Of a DNA stretch of 64,000 bases, positions 17,504 through 25,974 are shown one piece after another. The notes under the pieces were generated by a model. That model was given only the letters and a program-made list of their open reading frames with translations, did no database searches and had not been told where the DNA came from. Positions within the stretch are counted from its first letter, which is position 1, and each line of letters begins with the position of its first letter. The translations under genes and the position numbers were made by a program. The stretch is from MRBY01 sp943371005 (GTDB taxonomy: Bacteria; Cyanobacteriota; Cyanobacteriia; Cyanobacteriales; MRBY01): NCBI GenBank assembly GCA_943371005.1, contig CALRTB020000005.1, positions 62,001 to 126,000 of the forward strand, written 5' to 3'.

Positions 17504-18295
17504 ATGGAAAGCCAATTACCTTGGCGATTAAGATTAGGCCGTTACCTCGATGATTTTGACAGTGGCACAGGTCGCCTGCTCAATTTGCTTTTGTGTGGGT
17601 TGATTTTTATTTCGTCGGGGATTTTTGTGGCGCAGACCTATCCTTTACCAGCGGTTTGGGCGCAATGGTTAGATTATTTAGATACGGGCATTTTGATTTT
17701 ATTTGCGGTGGAATATTGCTGTCGCTGTGTGGGGGCTGCAGAACCGCGAAAATTTATTTTTAGCTTCTTTTCTTATCTTGATCTGTTGGCGATCACCCCG
17801 TTATTTTTTGGCTTCCTCGACATTCGTTTTGTGCGGCTGTTCCGGTGGTTTCGGTTGCTGCGCTTGATCAGATTTTTTCGCTTAGAAATTTCTATTTTTA
17901 AAATCAAGGCCGAAGACAGCATTATTCTCAGCCGAATCCTCCTGACCTTATTTACCATAATCTTTGTTTATTCTGGGCTAATTTATCAAGTTGAACATGA
18001 CATCAACCCCGGCGTTTTTGGCAACTTTTTAGATGCTTTATATTTTGCTGTGGTGACCATGACTACAGTGGGTTTCGGTGATAAAACTCCCATTTCAGGT
18101 GTTGGTAAAGTCGTGACTTTAAGCATGATCCTCACAGGAATTGCCGTGATTCCTTGGCAATTGGGAGATTTAGTGCGGCAGTTTCTCAAAAGTGCAAATC
18201 AACAGGAAATCGACTGCGCAAAATGTGGTTTAGCCTTCCACGATCAAGATGCTCAATTTTGTAAACGATGTGGCACAGCCCTGCGGCAAAATTAA
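17504..18295 (+). CDS. Voltage-gated-type K+ channel with C-terminal zinc ribbon
   Basis: A 263-residue ion channel. Six hydrophobic segments are visible. S4 has regularly spaced arginines (RFVRLFRWFRLLRLIRFFR near residues 110-128), indicating voltage sensing, and the pore carries the K+ selectivity filter TTVGFGD. The cytoplasmic tail ends in a rubredoxin-like zinc ribbon with two CxxC pairs (CAKCG and CKRCG). A metal-binding tail on a small Kv-like channel is unusual and could sense metal, redox or partner proteins. The HMA gene lies directly upstream. Confidence 0.9.
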   Translation: MESQLPWRLRLGRYLDDFDSGTGRLLNLLLCGLIFISSGIFVAQTYPLPAVWAQWLDYLDTGILILFAVEYCCRCVGAAEPRKFIFSFFSYLDLLAITPLFFGFLDIRFVRLFRWFRLLRLIRFFRLEISIFKIKAEDSIILSRILLTLFTIIFVYSGLIYQVEHDINPGVFGNFLDALYFAVVTMTTVGFGDKTPISGVGKVVTLSMILTGIAVIPWQLGDLVRQFLKSANQQEIDCAKCGLAFHDQDAQFCKRCGTALRQN

Positions 18296-18407
18296 TTAAA
18301 TTAGCATTCGGCGACATTGCTCAATAAAAGATCACAAAAAATTGGCGATCGCCCCAGGAATTCCTATGATAAAAACATCGTTATTTTTTCGAGTTTAAAC
18401 TAACAGA

Positions 18408-18755
18408 ATGTCAATGCCCCTCACCCTCAATTTATTACAAGGTTCTGTCACCTTTCGGTTTACCAGCACTGCCGCCCAAACCCTCAAGGCAGAAATCGCT
18501 CAACTGATGGACAGTATGAAGGCGATCGCCGGCAATACTAACCTAAAAGGCCGCCCCCAGCCCCAAGAATCAATGAATTATCAATACACCGGGGACATTT
18601 TTTTAGAGATTTTTTGCAATCCGAATATTTACCCCAGCCCCTTCGCCGCAAAGGTATTGATCACCCTCCGGGACGACCGGATTCGGCTCACCAGCGAAGC
18701 AGAATTACCCCGCTTAATCGAAGATTTAGAGAATTATCTAGCCCATGCCGATTAG
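18408..18755 (+). CDS. Conserved cyanobacterial hypothetical protein
   Basis: A 115-residue soluble protein with no signal peptide. It starts with alternating hydrophobic strands (LTLNLLQGSVTFRF), then a helix (LKAEIAQLMDSMKAIAG), then beta strands and a final acidic helix. I do not recognise a named domain. It stands alone, 112 bases after the channel gene and 102 bases before the coiled-coil gene. Confidence 0.6.
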   Translation: MSMPLTLNLLQGSVTFRFTSTAAQTLKAEIAQLMDSMKAIAGNTNLKGRPQPQESMNYQYTGDIFLEIFCNPNIYPSPFAAKVLITLRDDRIRLTSEAELPRLIEDLENYLAHAD

Positions 18756-18857
18756 TGTGAAAGATAACAGCGATTTTTGTGGCGGTGCGCTAGGCTAAAC
18801 ATCAATGATGCAATTTTCTAGTCCCATCTGAATCCCTCAAGCGAGAAAACTGTTGCC

Positions 18858-19247
18858 ATGAGTACATCCACAAACTTCTTTGAACTGTTTCAAAAGGGCT
18901 TCCATGTCACCGTTGGGGCCGCTGCCACCTTCGTCGAAACGATCCAAGATCCAAGCAAGCGCGAAGTGACAATTTCTGAATTTCGTACAGAGCTCCAAAA
19001 TCGCGCTGAAGAATGGTCAGAAAAAGGTGAAATGACCGAACAAGAAGCCCGTAAATTTCTCGAAAAAATCTTCCAACAAGACAAAGCCGCCAGGGAACCC
19101 GGTACCCAAGAAATCGTGACCACGGCGACGGAAGTGAAAGATAGTGATCTGCAAAACGAACTAAAGAACCTAACAGATCAAATTGTCACCCTCAAAAGCG
19201 AACTTGCGGCTCTCCGCCAAGATAAACAGGGAAATGACCCGAACTAA
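18858..19247 (+). CDS. Phasin-like coiled-coil protein
   Basis: A 129-residue, highly charged helical protein. The N-terminal half (FFELFQKGFHVTVGAAATFVET) contains a short amphipathic stretch. The middle has an acidic helix (EWSEKGEMTEQEARKFLEKIF) and the C-terminal third is a heptad-like coil (LQNELKNLTDQIVTLKSELAAL). The pattern recalls the phasin-like or PhaI-type proteins common in cyanobacteria, which coat granules or regulate other proteins. Whether this one binds granules is unknown. A terminator follows its stop. Confidence 0.65.
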   Translation: MSTSTNFFELFQKGFHVTVGAAATFVETIQDPSKREVTISEFRTELQNRAEEWSEKGEMTEQEARKFLEKIFQQDKAAREPGTQEIVTTATEVKDSDLQNELKNLTDQIVTLKSELAALRQDKQGNDPN

Positions 19248-19295
19248 GCATTGGATCTGGGTCTATCAGTAAATTTGATATGAGTTCAAACGTTT

Positions 19296-19329
19296 GGGGC
19301 AGTTAAAAAAACTTCTGCCCTATTTTTTT
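19296..19329 (+). terminator. Rho-independent terminator
   Basis: GGGCAG (19297-19302) pairs with CTGCCC (19315-19320) around a 12-base A-rich loop, with a flanking G-U pair, and is followed by TA and seven T residues. It ends the coiled-coil gene and lies before the convergent DUF4327 gene. Confidence 0.8.
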
Positions 19330-19365
19330 GTGCCTATTGCCTGGAGCAATAACGAGGGAGATCAA

Positions 19366-19608
19366 CTAATCGTTATCCCATCGCTCTGCCCCCAGCAAAT
19401 CACCGATGCAGTCCCGGAGGAGAAAGCCGCAGCGTTCTAGCTCGACTTCGATGCAGTGCCACTCGCGGGGGGGAATATATTCACAAAGGCTATAGATCGG
19501 CTGTTGACGACTGACGCGATTTTGTTCGACTAATTGTTTTACTTCATCGCGAATTTGTCCCAATGAAAAAAAGAAAGGCGATCGCAATGCAAAGACTGAT
19601 TGAGTCAT
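19366..19608 (-). CDS. DUF4327-family protein
   Basis: An 80-residue protein of the cyanobacterial DUF4327 family. Diagnostic features are QIRDEVKQLVE, the central RQQPIYSLCEYIPPREW and the end FLLRDCIGDLLG. Function unknown. The second DUF4327 gene lies immediately upstream on the same strand, so this is a local duplicate that has diverged. It is probably cytoplasmic, as it has no signal or membrane segment. The start is the ATG at 19608, preceded by a GGATGA purine stretch. Confidence 0.85.
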   Translation of the reverse strand: MTQSVFALRSPFFFSLGQIRDEVKQLVEQNRVSRQQPIYSLCEYIPPREWHCIEVELERCGFLLRDCIGDLLGAERWDND

Positions 19609-19675
19609 GGAAAGTCATCCAGGGGAATGGTCGGCGTTGGGCAATAGACCCAGGTACCGACAACAGTGAATTTAT

Positions 19676-19924
19676 TTAGTCATCAGACCAGCATTGGGCT
19701 GGATTTAGATCGGCAATTTGATCCCGGAGGAGAAAGCCATTGCGTTCGAGTTCGCATTCTACACAAACCCATTCCCGGGCCGGAATGAACTGACAGAGGA
19801 CATAAATAGGTTGACTGCAGTCTACTGTTCCTGATTCGACCAACTGACGGGCTTCGTCCTTAAGCATTTCAATAGAAAAATGTTTTGGGGTAGGAGACGC
19901 CGGAGGCATTGTCGTGGTGGTCAT
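19676..19924 (-). CDS. DUF4327-family protein
   Basis: An 82-residue paralogue of the adjacent gene. It shares LKDEARQLVE, QPIYVLCQFIPAREW and NGFLLRD-I-DL and differs mainly at the N-terminus. The open frame extends 12 codons further, but an AGAGG Shine-Dalgarno with 8-base spacing sits before the ATG at 19924 (MTTTTMPPAS), so I use that start. Function unknown. Confidence 0.85.
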   Translation of the reverse strand: MTTTTMPPASPTPKHFSIEMLKDEARQLVESGTVDCSQPIYVLCQFIPAREWVCVECELERNGFLLRDQIADLNPAQCWSDD

Positions 19925-20110
19925 AGGATTTACCTCTTGGGTGGCTGATGTTTGTTCCATGCCTATTCTATTGGATTATGCAAGGCATTGCTATACAGAA
20001 AACGCTGTATATTTCAATACTTATCAATAACGTTTTTAGCGAAACTTTAAGTAATGTAATCAAAGATCATTAAGGTTGGATTATCCGTTGTCCAAAGTCG
20101 GGGGAAATTT

Positions 20111-21709
20111 TTAGATAAACTCGGCAGCGGTGTGATCCGGTTGGGGTACTGATTCCCAGAGGGATGTACAGATTTGTGCTTGGGCGATCGCCATTTGACC
20201 ATAGCTAAACCACCAGGGAATTTCTGGCAAAGTCGTTTGTAAAGCTTCGAGGAAGTAGGGACTGCCGTAAAAGATAACGCCCTGTAACGGTATTTGCGCG
20301 GCAATTTCTTTAAGAGAGTCAATGGGATCCGCGAGTTTTGCGGTAAAGGGATTCCCCCGAAGAAAACACTGGATGAGGGTGGGGATCGCTTCTAACTGCA
20401 GGCGAGGGAGGGTTTTTAATTCGATAATTTCTGCTGTATAACCGTGGCGTTGGGGAATGGCGATCGCCGGACAATTGGGACGCAAAAAAGGGCTTTTTAA
20501 AACTGAATCCACCACAATTAAATTGCGCGCAAAATTGTCAGGAAAACTTGATATTTTTACAGGCTGTTTTTTGTTTTTACTGGCCTTTTGCAGCATCATC
20601 GCAACGGTTTTTTTCGTTTCTGGGTGATCCCCGTTGATCCCCTGGGGAAAAATTAATGGTTTCGCCGTGAGAATTTTTCGCTTCGCTTGCCAAATGCGGG
20701 CCACGGATGCGTAAATGCGACTTTCTGGGAGTTGGCCTGTTTTAACTGCCGTTTCGATGGCCGTAATCGCTCCATCCACATCGGGGGGCATCAGGAGAAT
20801 ATCGGCCCCAGCGGCGATCGCCTGGACAGCAACGGCATTAGAATCAGCAAACTGGGTAATTCCCCCCATGACCAACGCATCGGTGACGATTAACCCCTCA
20901 AACCCCAGATTTTGCCGCAGTTGGCCCGTGAGAATTGCCGGAGAAAGGGTCGCTGGATATTGCTGATCCCAGACGGGGATCATCAGGTGAGCACTCATCA
21001 CGGCATCGACTCCCGTTTGAATGGCAGCTTCAAAAGGAGGGAGTTCAACGGTATTTAAGCGCGTTTCGTGGTGGGAAATGGTGGGGAGAGCGAGGTGAGA
21101 ATCGGTCGCCGTGTCCCCATGGCCAGGGAAATGTTTCGCTGTGGTTAAAACAGCGTATTGTTGCGCCCCACGGATAAAAGCGGTACCCAAGGCACTGACC
21201 TGATCCGGCGTTTCCCCGAAGGCGCGGATGTTGATCACCGGGTTATGGGGATTGTTATTTACATCCAGCACCGGGGCCAAGACCCAATTGATCCCGATAC
21301 TGAGGGCTTCCTGGGCCGTAATGGCCCCCATGGTTTCTGCCAGGGCGATCGCCTGGTGAGGATCGGTGCGCCAAATCTCACCGAGGGCCATGGGGGGCGG
21401 AAATTCCGTGGCACCGCTAAACCGTTGACCGACCCCTTCTTCGATATCTGCGGCAATCAGGAGGGGCATTTTAGCCCAATGTTGCAATTGTGCTGTTTTT
21501 TGAGCCACTTCGGCAGCACTGCCCCCCAGGAGGATTACGCCGCCGATACCGGCCTCGCTCCACCGCTTTAGGGTTGCCTCGTCGGCTTCCCACTGGGGGT
21601 AAGGTCGTTCGTGGTCAAATAAATAGCCAGCCCCCCGCACGACGATCATCTGGGCGATCGCCTGGCGCAGAGACAAAGATTCAACCGGGGGGAGGGGAGC
21701 CATCACCAA
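20111..21709 (-). CDS. nagZ: Beta-N-acetylhexosaminidase, GH3 family
   Basis: A 532-residue glycoside hydrolase family 3 enzyme of the NagZ type, which removes N-acetylglucosamine from cell-wall fragments during peptidoglycan recycling. The GH3 barrel occupies about residues 1-350. The NagZ signature KHFPGHGDTATDSHLALP lies near residue 195 and carries the catalytic His/Asp dyad; the nucleophile Asp is in IVTDALVMGG. The C-terminal ~150 residues are an extension beyond the catalytic domain, similar to cyanobacterial and Gram-positive forms. rbfA lies just upstream on the same strand. Confidence 0.9.
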   Translation of the reverse strand: MVMAPLPPVESLSLRQAIAQMIVVRGAGYLFDHERPYPQWEADEATLKRWSEAGIGGVILLGGSAAEVAQKTAQLQHWAKMPLLIAADIEEGVGQRFSGATEFPPPMALGEIWRTDPHQAIALAETMGAITAQEALSIGINWVLAPVLDVNNNPHNPVINIRAFGETPDQVSALGTAFIRGAQQYAVLTTAKHFPGHGDTATDSHLALPTISHHETRLNTVELPPFEAAIQTGVDAVMSAHLMIPVWDQQYPATLSPAILTGQLRQNLGFEGLIVTDALVMGGITQFADSNAVAVQAIAAGADILLMPPDVDGAITAIETAVKTGQLPESRIYASVARIWQAKRKILTAKPLIFPQGINGDHPETKKTVAMMLQKASKNKKQPVKISSFPDNFARNLIVVDSVLKSPFLRPNCPAIAIPQRHGYTAEIIELKTLPRLQLEAIPTLIQCFLRGNPFTAKLADPIDSLKEIAAQIPLQGVIFYGSPYFLEALQTTLPEIPWWFSYGQMAIAQAQICTSLWESVPQPDHTAAEFI

Positions 21710-21714
21710 GGGCG

Positions 21715-22110
21715 CTACACCATTTCCTCAGATTCTTGGGCTTCTAATTCCTCTGGATCCTTAATTTCTAATTGGTTAATGAGATGAATCATCCGGTCTC
21801 CTTCTTCGAGGGAGCGGTCTTCAATGAATGAAACCTCTGGCGATCGCCGCAGGCGAATCCGTTGACCTAACGTACGACGCACAAACCCTTGGCTAGCCTT
21901 CAGCCCTTCCATTGTTTCGGCTCTGGCTTCCGCTGAACCATAGATGCTCACAAAAATCTTCGCGTGCTGCAGATCCCCAGACACTTCCACTTCAGTAATG
22001 CTCACCATGCCCGCCCCAACTCGGTCATCTTTAATATCTTGCATGAGCATCAAACTCACTTCCCGCTTAATTAGCGAAGAAACCTTCGATACCCGTCGAC
22101 TATTTGCCAT
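21715..22110 (-). CDS. rbfA: 30S ribosome-binding factor A
   Basis: KH-like protein needed for late 30S maturation and 16S rRNA 5'-end processing. RVSKVSSLIKREVSLMLMQ at the start, then ITEVEVSGDLQHAKIFVSIYG and LRRSPEVSFIED are characteristic. A short acidic C-terminal tail follows the KH fold. The 131-residue length is typical. The nagZ gene begins only 5 bases downstream of its stop, so both are probably on one transcript. Confidence 0.95.
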   Translation of the reverse strand: MANSRRVSKVSSLIKREVSLMLMQDIKDDRVGAGMVSITEVEVSGDLQHAKIFVSIYGSAEARAETMEGLKASQGFVRRTLGQRIRLRRSPEVSFIEDRSLEEGDRMIHLINQLEIKDPEELEAQESEEMV

Positions 22111-22488
22111 GACTCTATTCGCCTCCTAAAATCTTGTACCGCGTTCTAGGCACCCATAACCCCGGCCGCTTCTTCTCATTTCCTTGAGTCTTCTATTAAT
22201 TCATAAAGCTGCAAAAAAATGTGGCGATCGCGGCGGCGGCTTGCTGTGACTCGAAGTCGGTTTGGCGGTGTGACAACGCCCTCAGTGTATCTTGAAAAAA
22301 CCCAACCCTTCAACTCCCTAGCCATCCTCCCGTTGGCGATCGCCGCAAACCTAAAGAAAATATCAAGATATATCCCTGAACCTTGACAACGGGTCATTGT
22401 CCCTAAAATACCCGCCAAAAAAAACAAAAAATCCTCCAGAACAGGGTATGTTTATACCTGAATATCAATGGTCAGTGAGTAATCCCAA
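22111..22488. other. rbfA-eno divergent intergenic region
   Basis: A 378-base spacer between divergent rbfA and eno. It holds HIP1-type palindromes near 22223 and 22335. An 83-codon open frame on the minus strand (22176-22427) has no recognisable domain and its composition follows the HIP1 sites, so I do not call it. It should contain promoters for both flanking genes, but none can be placed reliably. Confidence 0.5.
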
Positions 22489-23781
22489 ATGCTGGACAAA
22501 TCCGAAGCAATCATCGAAGCAATAGATGCTAGAGAAATTTTAGATTCCAGAGGTCGCCCCACCGTCGAGGCAGAAGTTCGTTTAGAAAGCGGTGCCGTGG
22601 GTCTCGCCCAAGTGCCCAGTGGAGCCTCTACCGGTAGTTTCGAAGCCCATGAACTGCGGGACGAAGACAAAGCCCGTTATGGCGGCAAAGGGGTACTCAA
22701 GGCCGTCCGTAATGCCAAAGAAAAAATCGCCCCAACCCTGATTGGCCAAGATGCCCTCGACCAAACGACGGTCGACTACGCCATGATTGCCCGGGATGGC
22801 TCCGAGAACAAGAAAAACCTTGGTGCAAATGCGATTCTGGCAGTTTCCTTAGCCACCGCAAAAGCCGCCGCCGCTGAATTAGCCCTGCCCCTCTACCGTT
22901 ACCTCGGTGGCCCCTTAGCGAATGTACTCCCTGTGCCTTTGATGAACGTGATCAATGGCGGTGCTCACGCGGCTAACAACGTTGATTTCCAAGAATTTAT
23001 GATCGTGCCGGTGGGTGCAAGTTCCTTTAAAGAAGCACTCCGTTGGGGCGCGGAAGTTTTCACTGCCCTGAGCAAAGTCCTCGACAGTAAGGGTCTATTA
23101 ACTGGTGTCGGTGATGAAGGGGGTTTCGCGCCGAACCTCGGCTCCAACGAAGAAGCCCTCGAAATTCTCGTGGATTCTATTAAAGCGGCGGGTTATGAAC
23201 CGGGTAAGCAGGTCGCCCTCGCCCTCGACATTGCCGCCAGTGAATTTTACGCTGATGGTCAGTACACCTATGATGGTGCAGCCCACAGTCCGGCAGAATT
23301 TATCGATTACCTGACGGCGATGGTTGAAAAGTACCCGATTGTTTCCATTGAAGATGGCCTCCATGAGGATGATTGGGATAGCTGGACACTTTTAACTGCA
23401 CGCATCGGCCACAGAGTCCAACTGGTTGGGGATGACTTATTCGTTACTAACAAAGTGCGGCTCCAGCAGGGCATTGAGAAAAAAGCGGGTAATGCAGTGT
23501 TGATTAAGCTCAACCAAATTGGCACCCTCACCGAAACTCTTGAAACTATCGATTTGGCGACCCGCAATGGCTATCAGTCCGTGATCAGTCACCGCTCTGG
23601 GGAAACGGAAGATACCACCATCGCGGATCTGGCTGTGGCAACCCGCGCAGGGCAAATCAAAACCGGTTCCCTCTGCCGCAGTGAACGGGTGGCGAAATAC
23701 AATCGTTTACTCCGCATTGAGGATGAACTCGGCGATCGCGCGGTCTATGCCTCCAAAGTTGGTCTCGGCCCCCAATTCTAA
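22489..23781 (+). CDS. eno: Enolase
   Basis: Converts 2-phosphoglycerate to phosphoenolpyruvate in glycolysis and gluconeogenesis. Motifs: AREILDSRGRPTVEAEV at the start, GASTG, the metal ligands in LALDIAASEF, SIEDGL and VGDDLFVTN, the catalytic KLNQIGT and SHRSGETEDT. At 430 residues it is full length. The product begins MLDKSEAIIEAI. A clear terminator follows, so it is probably monocistronic. Confidence 0.98.
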   Translation: MLDKSEAIIEAIDAREILDSRGRPTVEAEVRLESGAVGLAQVPSGASTGSFEAHELRDEDKARYGGKGVLKAVRNAKEKIAPTLIGQDALDQTTVDYAMIARDGSENKKNLGANAILAVSLATAKAAAAELALPLYRYLGGPLANVLPVPLMNVINGGAHAANNVDFQEFMIVPVGASSFKEALRWGAEVFTALSKVLDSKGLLTGVGDEGGFAPNLGSNEEALEILVDSIKAAGYEPGKQVALALDIAASEFYADGQYTYDGAAHSPAEFIDYLTAMVEKYPIVSIEDGLHEDDWDSWTLLTARIGHRVQLVGDDLFVTNKVRLQQGIEKKAGNAVLIKLNQIGTLTETLETIDLATRNGYQSVISHRSGETEDTTIADLAVATRAGQIKTGSLCRSERVAKYNRLLRIEDELGDRAVYASKVGLGPQF

Positions 23782-23832
23782 GCTTTCTCGCCTAACAGAC
23801 ATTCAACTTTAACTTTTTCATACTCCCATCCG

Positions 23833-23864
23833 GATCACAGTGTTCTATCGCTGTGGTCTTTTTT
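23833..23864 (+). terminator. Rho-independent terminator of eno
   Basis: A 10-base stem (GATCACAGTG with CGCTGTGGTC, two G-U pairs) around a six-base loop, followed by six T residues. It lies 52 bases after the eno stop. Confidence 0.88.
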
Positions 23865-23975
23865 GTGGTGAGTCGTCAAAAGGCGATCGCCAAAAGCGCC
23901 GCTAATTTGCCCCTAAGCAATTTTCGACCGAACCCAAAGCAGTATGATAAAAAACACCGTTTTGACTTCCTTCCC

Positions 23976-24812
23976 ATGCCCCAACCGATCCAATGGTATC
24001 CCGGCCACATTGCCAAGGCCGAACGCCAACTCAAAGAACAACTCAACCGCGTTGATGTGGTGTTAGAAGTCCTTGATGCTCGCATCCCCTTCGCGTCCCA
24101 TCACCCCCAGGTCGATGAATGGATCGGCGAAAAGCCCAGGGTCGTGGTGGTCAATCGGCGGGATATGATTCCGAGCGAGATTCTCAGTCAATGGCGTGAT
24201 TGGTACCAAGCCCAAAAAATTCAGCCCGTCTTTACCGATGCCAAAAAAGGAACCGGGGTTAAAGGCGTGATTAAAGCCGCCCAATTAGCCGGAAAAGCGA
24301 TGAATGATCGTCGTATTTCCCGGGGGATGCGGCCCCGTCCCGTGCGGGCGGTGGTCATGGGTTTGCCTAACGTTGGAAAATCAGCCCTGATCAACCGTTT
24401 AGTCGGCAAAAAAGTCGTCGAAAGTGCCCGCAAAGCGGGAGTGACAAAACAATTGCGCTGGGTGAGAATTTCCGATCAAATTGAAATGCTCGATGCTCCG
24501 GGGGTGATTCCCTGGAAGCTCGACGATCAACACAATGCAGTGAAATTGGCCATTTGCGAGGATATTGGTGCGGCCTCTTATGACAACCAACTGGTCGCCG
24601 CGGCAATGGTGGATTTACTCGTAGAGCTGAATTTAGAGCAGCATCTCATCGAGCGCTACGACCTCGACCCCCTCGATATGTCCGGCGAAGATTATGTCAT
24701 TGCCCTGGGAGAACACCGCTTCCAAGGCGATAAAGAACGCAGTGCGGTGACTCTACTACATGAATTTCGCAAGGGCATTTTGGGACAAATCCCCCTCGAA
24801 TTACCAACTTAA
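23976..24812 (+). CDS. rbgA: Ribosome biogenesis GTPase, YlqF/RbgA family
   Basis: A circularly permuted GTPase; RbgA acts in 50S subunit assembly in Bacillus. The G4 motif comes first (VVVNRRDMI, in place of NKxD), then G1 GLPNVGKSALINRL near residue 130, then G3 DAPG near 170. The N-terminal QWYPGHIAKAER is the family hallmark. I chose the ATG at 23976; the longer frame begins inside the eno terminator region and has no conserved residues. Gene symbol by family; product function inferred. Confidence 0.9.
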   Translation: MPQPIQWYPGHIAKAERQLKEQLNRVDVVLEVLDARIPFASHHPQVDEWIGEKPRVVVVNRRDMIPSEILSQWRDWYQAQKIQPVFTDAKKGTGVKGVIKAAQLAGKAMNDRRISRGMRPRPVRAVVMGLPNVGKSALINRLVGKKVVESARKAGVTKQLRWVRISDQIEMLDAPGVIPWKLDDQHNAVKLAICEDIGAASYDNQLVAAAMVDLLVELNLEQHLIERYDLDPLDMSGEDYVIALGEHRFQGDKERSAVTLLHEFRKGILGQIPLELPT

Positions 24813-24867
24813 AGATTTGCGCTACAGTACAGCGTGGAACTGATTTTAGATAGAACGTTAAACAACG

Positions 24868-25128
24868 ATGAATTTTGAGGCGCTAGATGAGGCCACCATT
24901 GACCGGGTGATCGAAATGGCCTGGGAAGACCGCACCACCTTTGAGGCCATTGAGTTGCAATTTGGGCTCCAGGAAAAGGAAGTGATTCAAATTATGCGGC
25001 GCTATATGAAACGCTCTAGCTTTAAGATATGGCGCAAGCGGGTCACCGGTCGAAGTACAAAACATCTACAAAAGCGTGATTTTATCGAAGGACGATTCCG
25101 GTCGACAAATCAAAAGAATTTTCTATAG
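24868..25128 (+). CDS. TIGR03643/DUF2805 family protein
   Basis: An 86-residue basic protein. Residues 8-50 form a helix-turn-helix-like segment (IDRVIEMAWEDRTTFEAIE, then KEVIQIMRRYMKRSSFK) and the tail is rich in Lys and Arg (RKRVTGRSTKHLQKR). The arrangement matches the small TIGR03643/DUF2805 family. A nucleic-acid-binding role is plausible but not shown. It lies 55 bases after rbgA on the same strand. Confidence 0.82.
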   Translation: MNFEALDEATIDRVIEMAWEDRTTFEAIELQFGLQEKEVIQIMRRYMKRSSFKIWRKRVTGRSTKHLQKRDFIEGRFRSTNQKNFL

Positions 25129-25245
25129 TCAGCGGCGTCCCGTTAAATACTCAATGGCGTCTTTTTTTTCGGAGAAAGTTAATTTTTTTATAATGTCATG
25201 TTAAATATAGATGATTAAAAAATTCAAGTGCCGCTCGGCGTATTA

Positions 25246-25935
25246 ATGACAAAAAAAATATCGGATTTCGCTTATTTTGAAAAAGTACCACTTCTTCCCA
25301 CGATCCTGCTTGGCTTAAGTGCCTCGATTTTAATACCCGGAATTTGGTTATTTACAAATATTCCTCAAACAAGAGTACGTGAGGAAGCCGGATTTATGAT
25401 TGAGCAAGATTTTTGGTTTTTTCTACGGGAGAATATACCTGTCTGGCTGGGACATTTGTTGTCATTTATGTATGATTTTGGAGACAAAGAAATCTCAGGG
25501 GTGGTTGTTGCGCTTACTCTGGGATTGTTACTCTGGAAAAAACAGTGGCAATCTGCCTTGTTGATGACCCTTGGTTCAGGGGGAGCCCTACTCCTGGTTG
25601 ACAAAGTTTTTAAACCAATTATCGATCGCCCCCGGCCGCCCTATTTTATGGGGGAGTATGGTTCTGTGCCTGATATTATTGGTGCTTCTTTTCCCAGTGG
25701 TCATGCCACAGGTAATTTAGTGCTTTACCTGCTCCTGGCCACTTTTTTAGCACGGAAGTTACCCCGACTGAGGTGGGTTCCCTATGGGATCGCCCTACTA
25801 TTGCTTTTGGGAATGGGGTTGGGTAGTCTTTATCTGGGAGTTCACTGGCCTAGTGATATTTTGGGAGGCTATATCTTGGGTCTTCTCTGGTCAACAATTT
25901 GTATGTTTTTTGTCCGTCTTCCCTGCAAAGATTGA
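25246..25935 (+). CDS. PAP2-family membrane phosphatase
   Basis: A 229-residue membrane protein with about six hydrophobic segments. The three phosphatase motifs are present: KVFKPIIDRPRPP, PSGHATG and SLYLGVHWPSD. These enzymes dephosphorylate lipid phosphates such as undecaprenyl diphosphate. The next gene, 39 bases downstream, encodes a lipid-linked glycosyltransferase, and lipid A genes follow, so a role in lipid-carrier recycling or lipid A remodelling is plausible. A GTG six codons upstream (25228) is an alternative start. Confidence 0.87.
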   Translation: MTKKISDFAYFEKVPLLPTILLGLSASILIPGIWLFTNIPQTRVREEAGFMIEQDFWFFLRENIPVWLGHLLSFMYDFGDKEISGVVVALTLGLLLWKKQWQSALLMTLGSGGALLLVDKVFKPIIDRPRPPYFMGEYGSVPDIIGASFPSGHATGNLVLYLLLATFLARKLPRLRWVPYGIALLLLLGMGLGSLYLGVHWPSDILGGYILGLLWSTICMFFVRLPCKD

Positions 25936-25974
25936 TAGTTCTTTAAGGGTAAAATATTTATTGGCTTGTGACCT

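Noticed and set aside
22176..22427. An 83-codon minus-strand open frame between rbfA and eno
   Set aside because: No recognisable domain; composition follows HIP1 palindromes; no Shine-Dalgarno. Probably non-coding.
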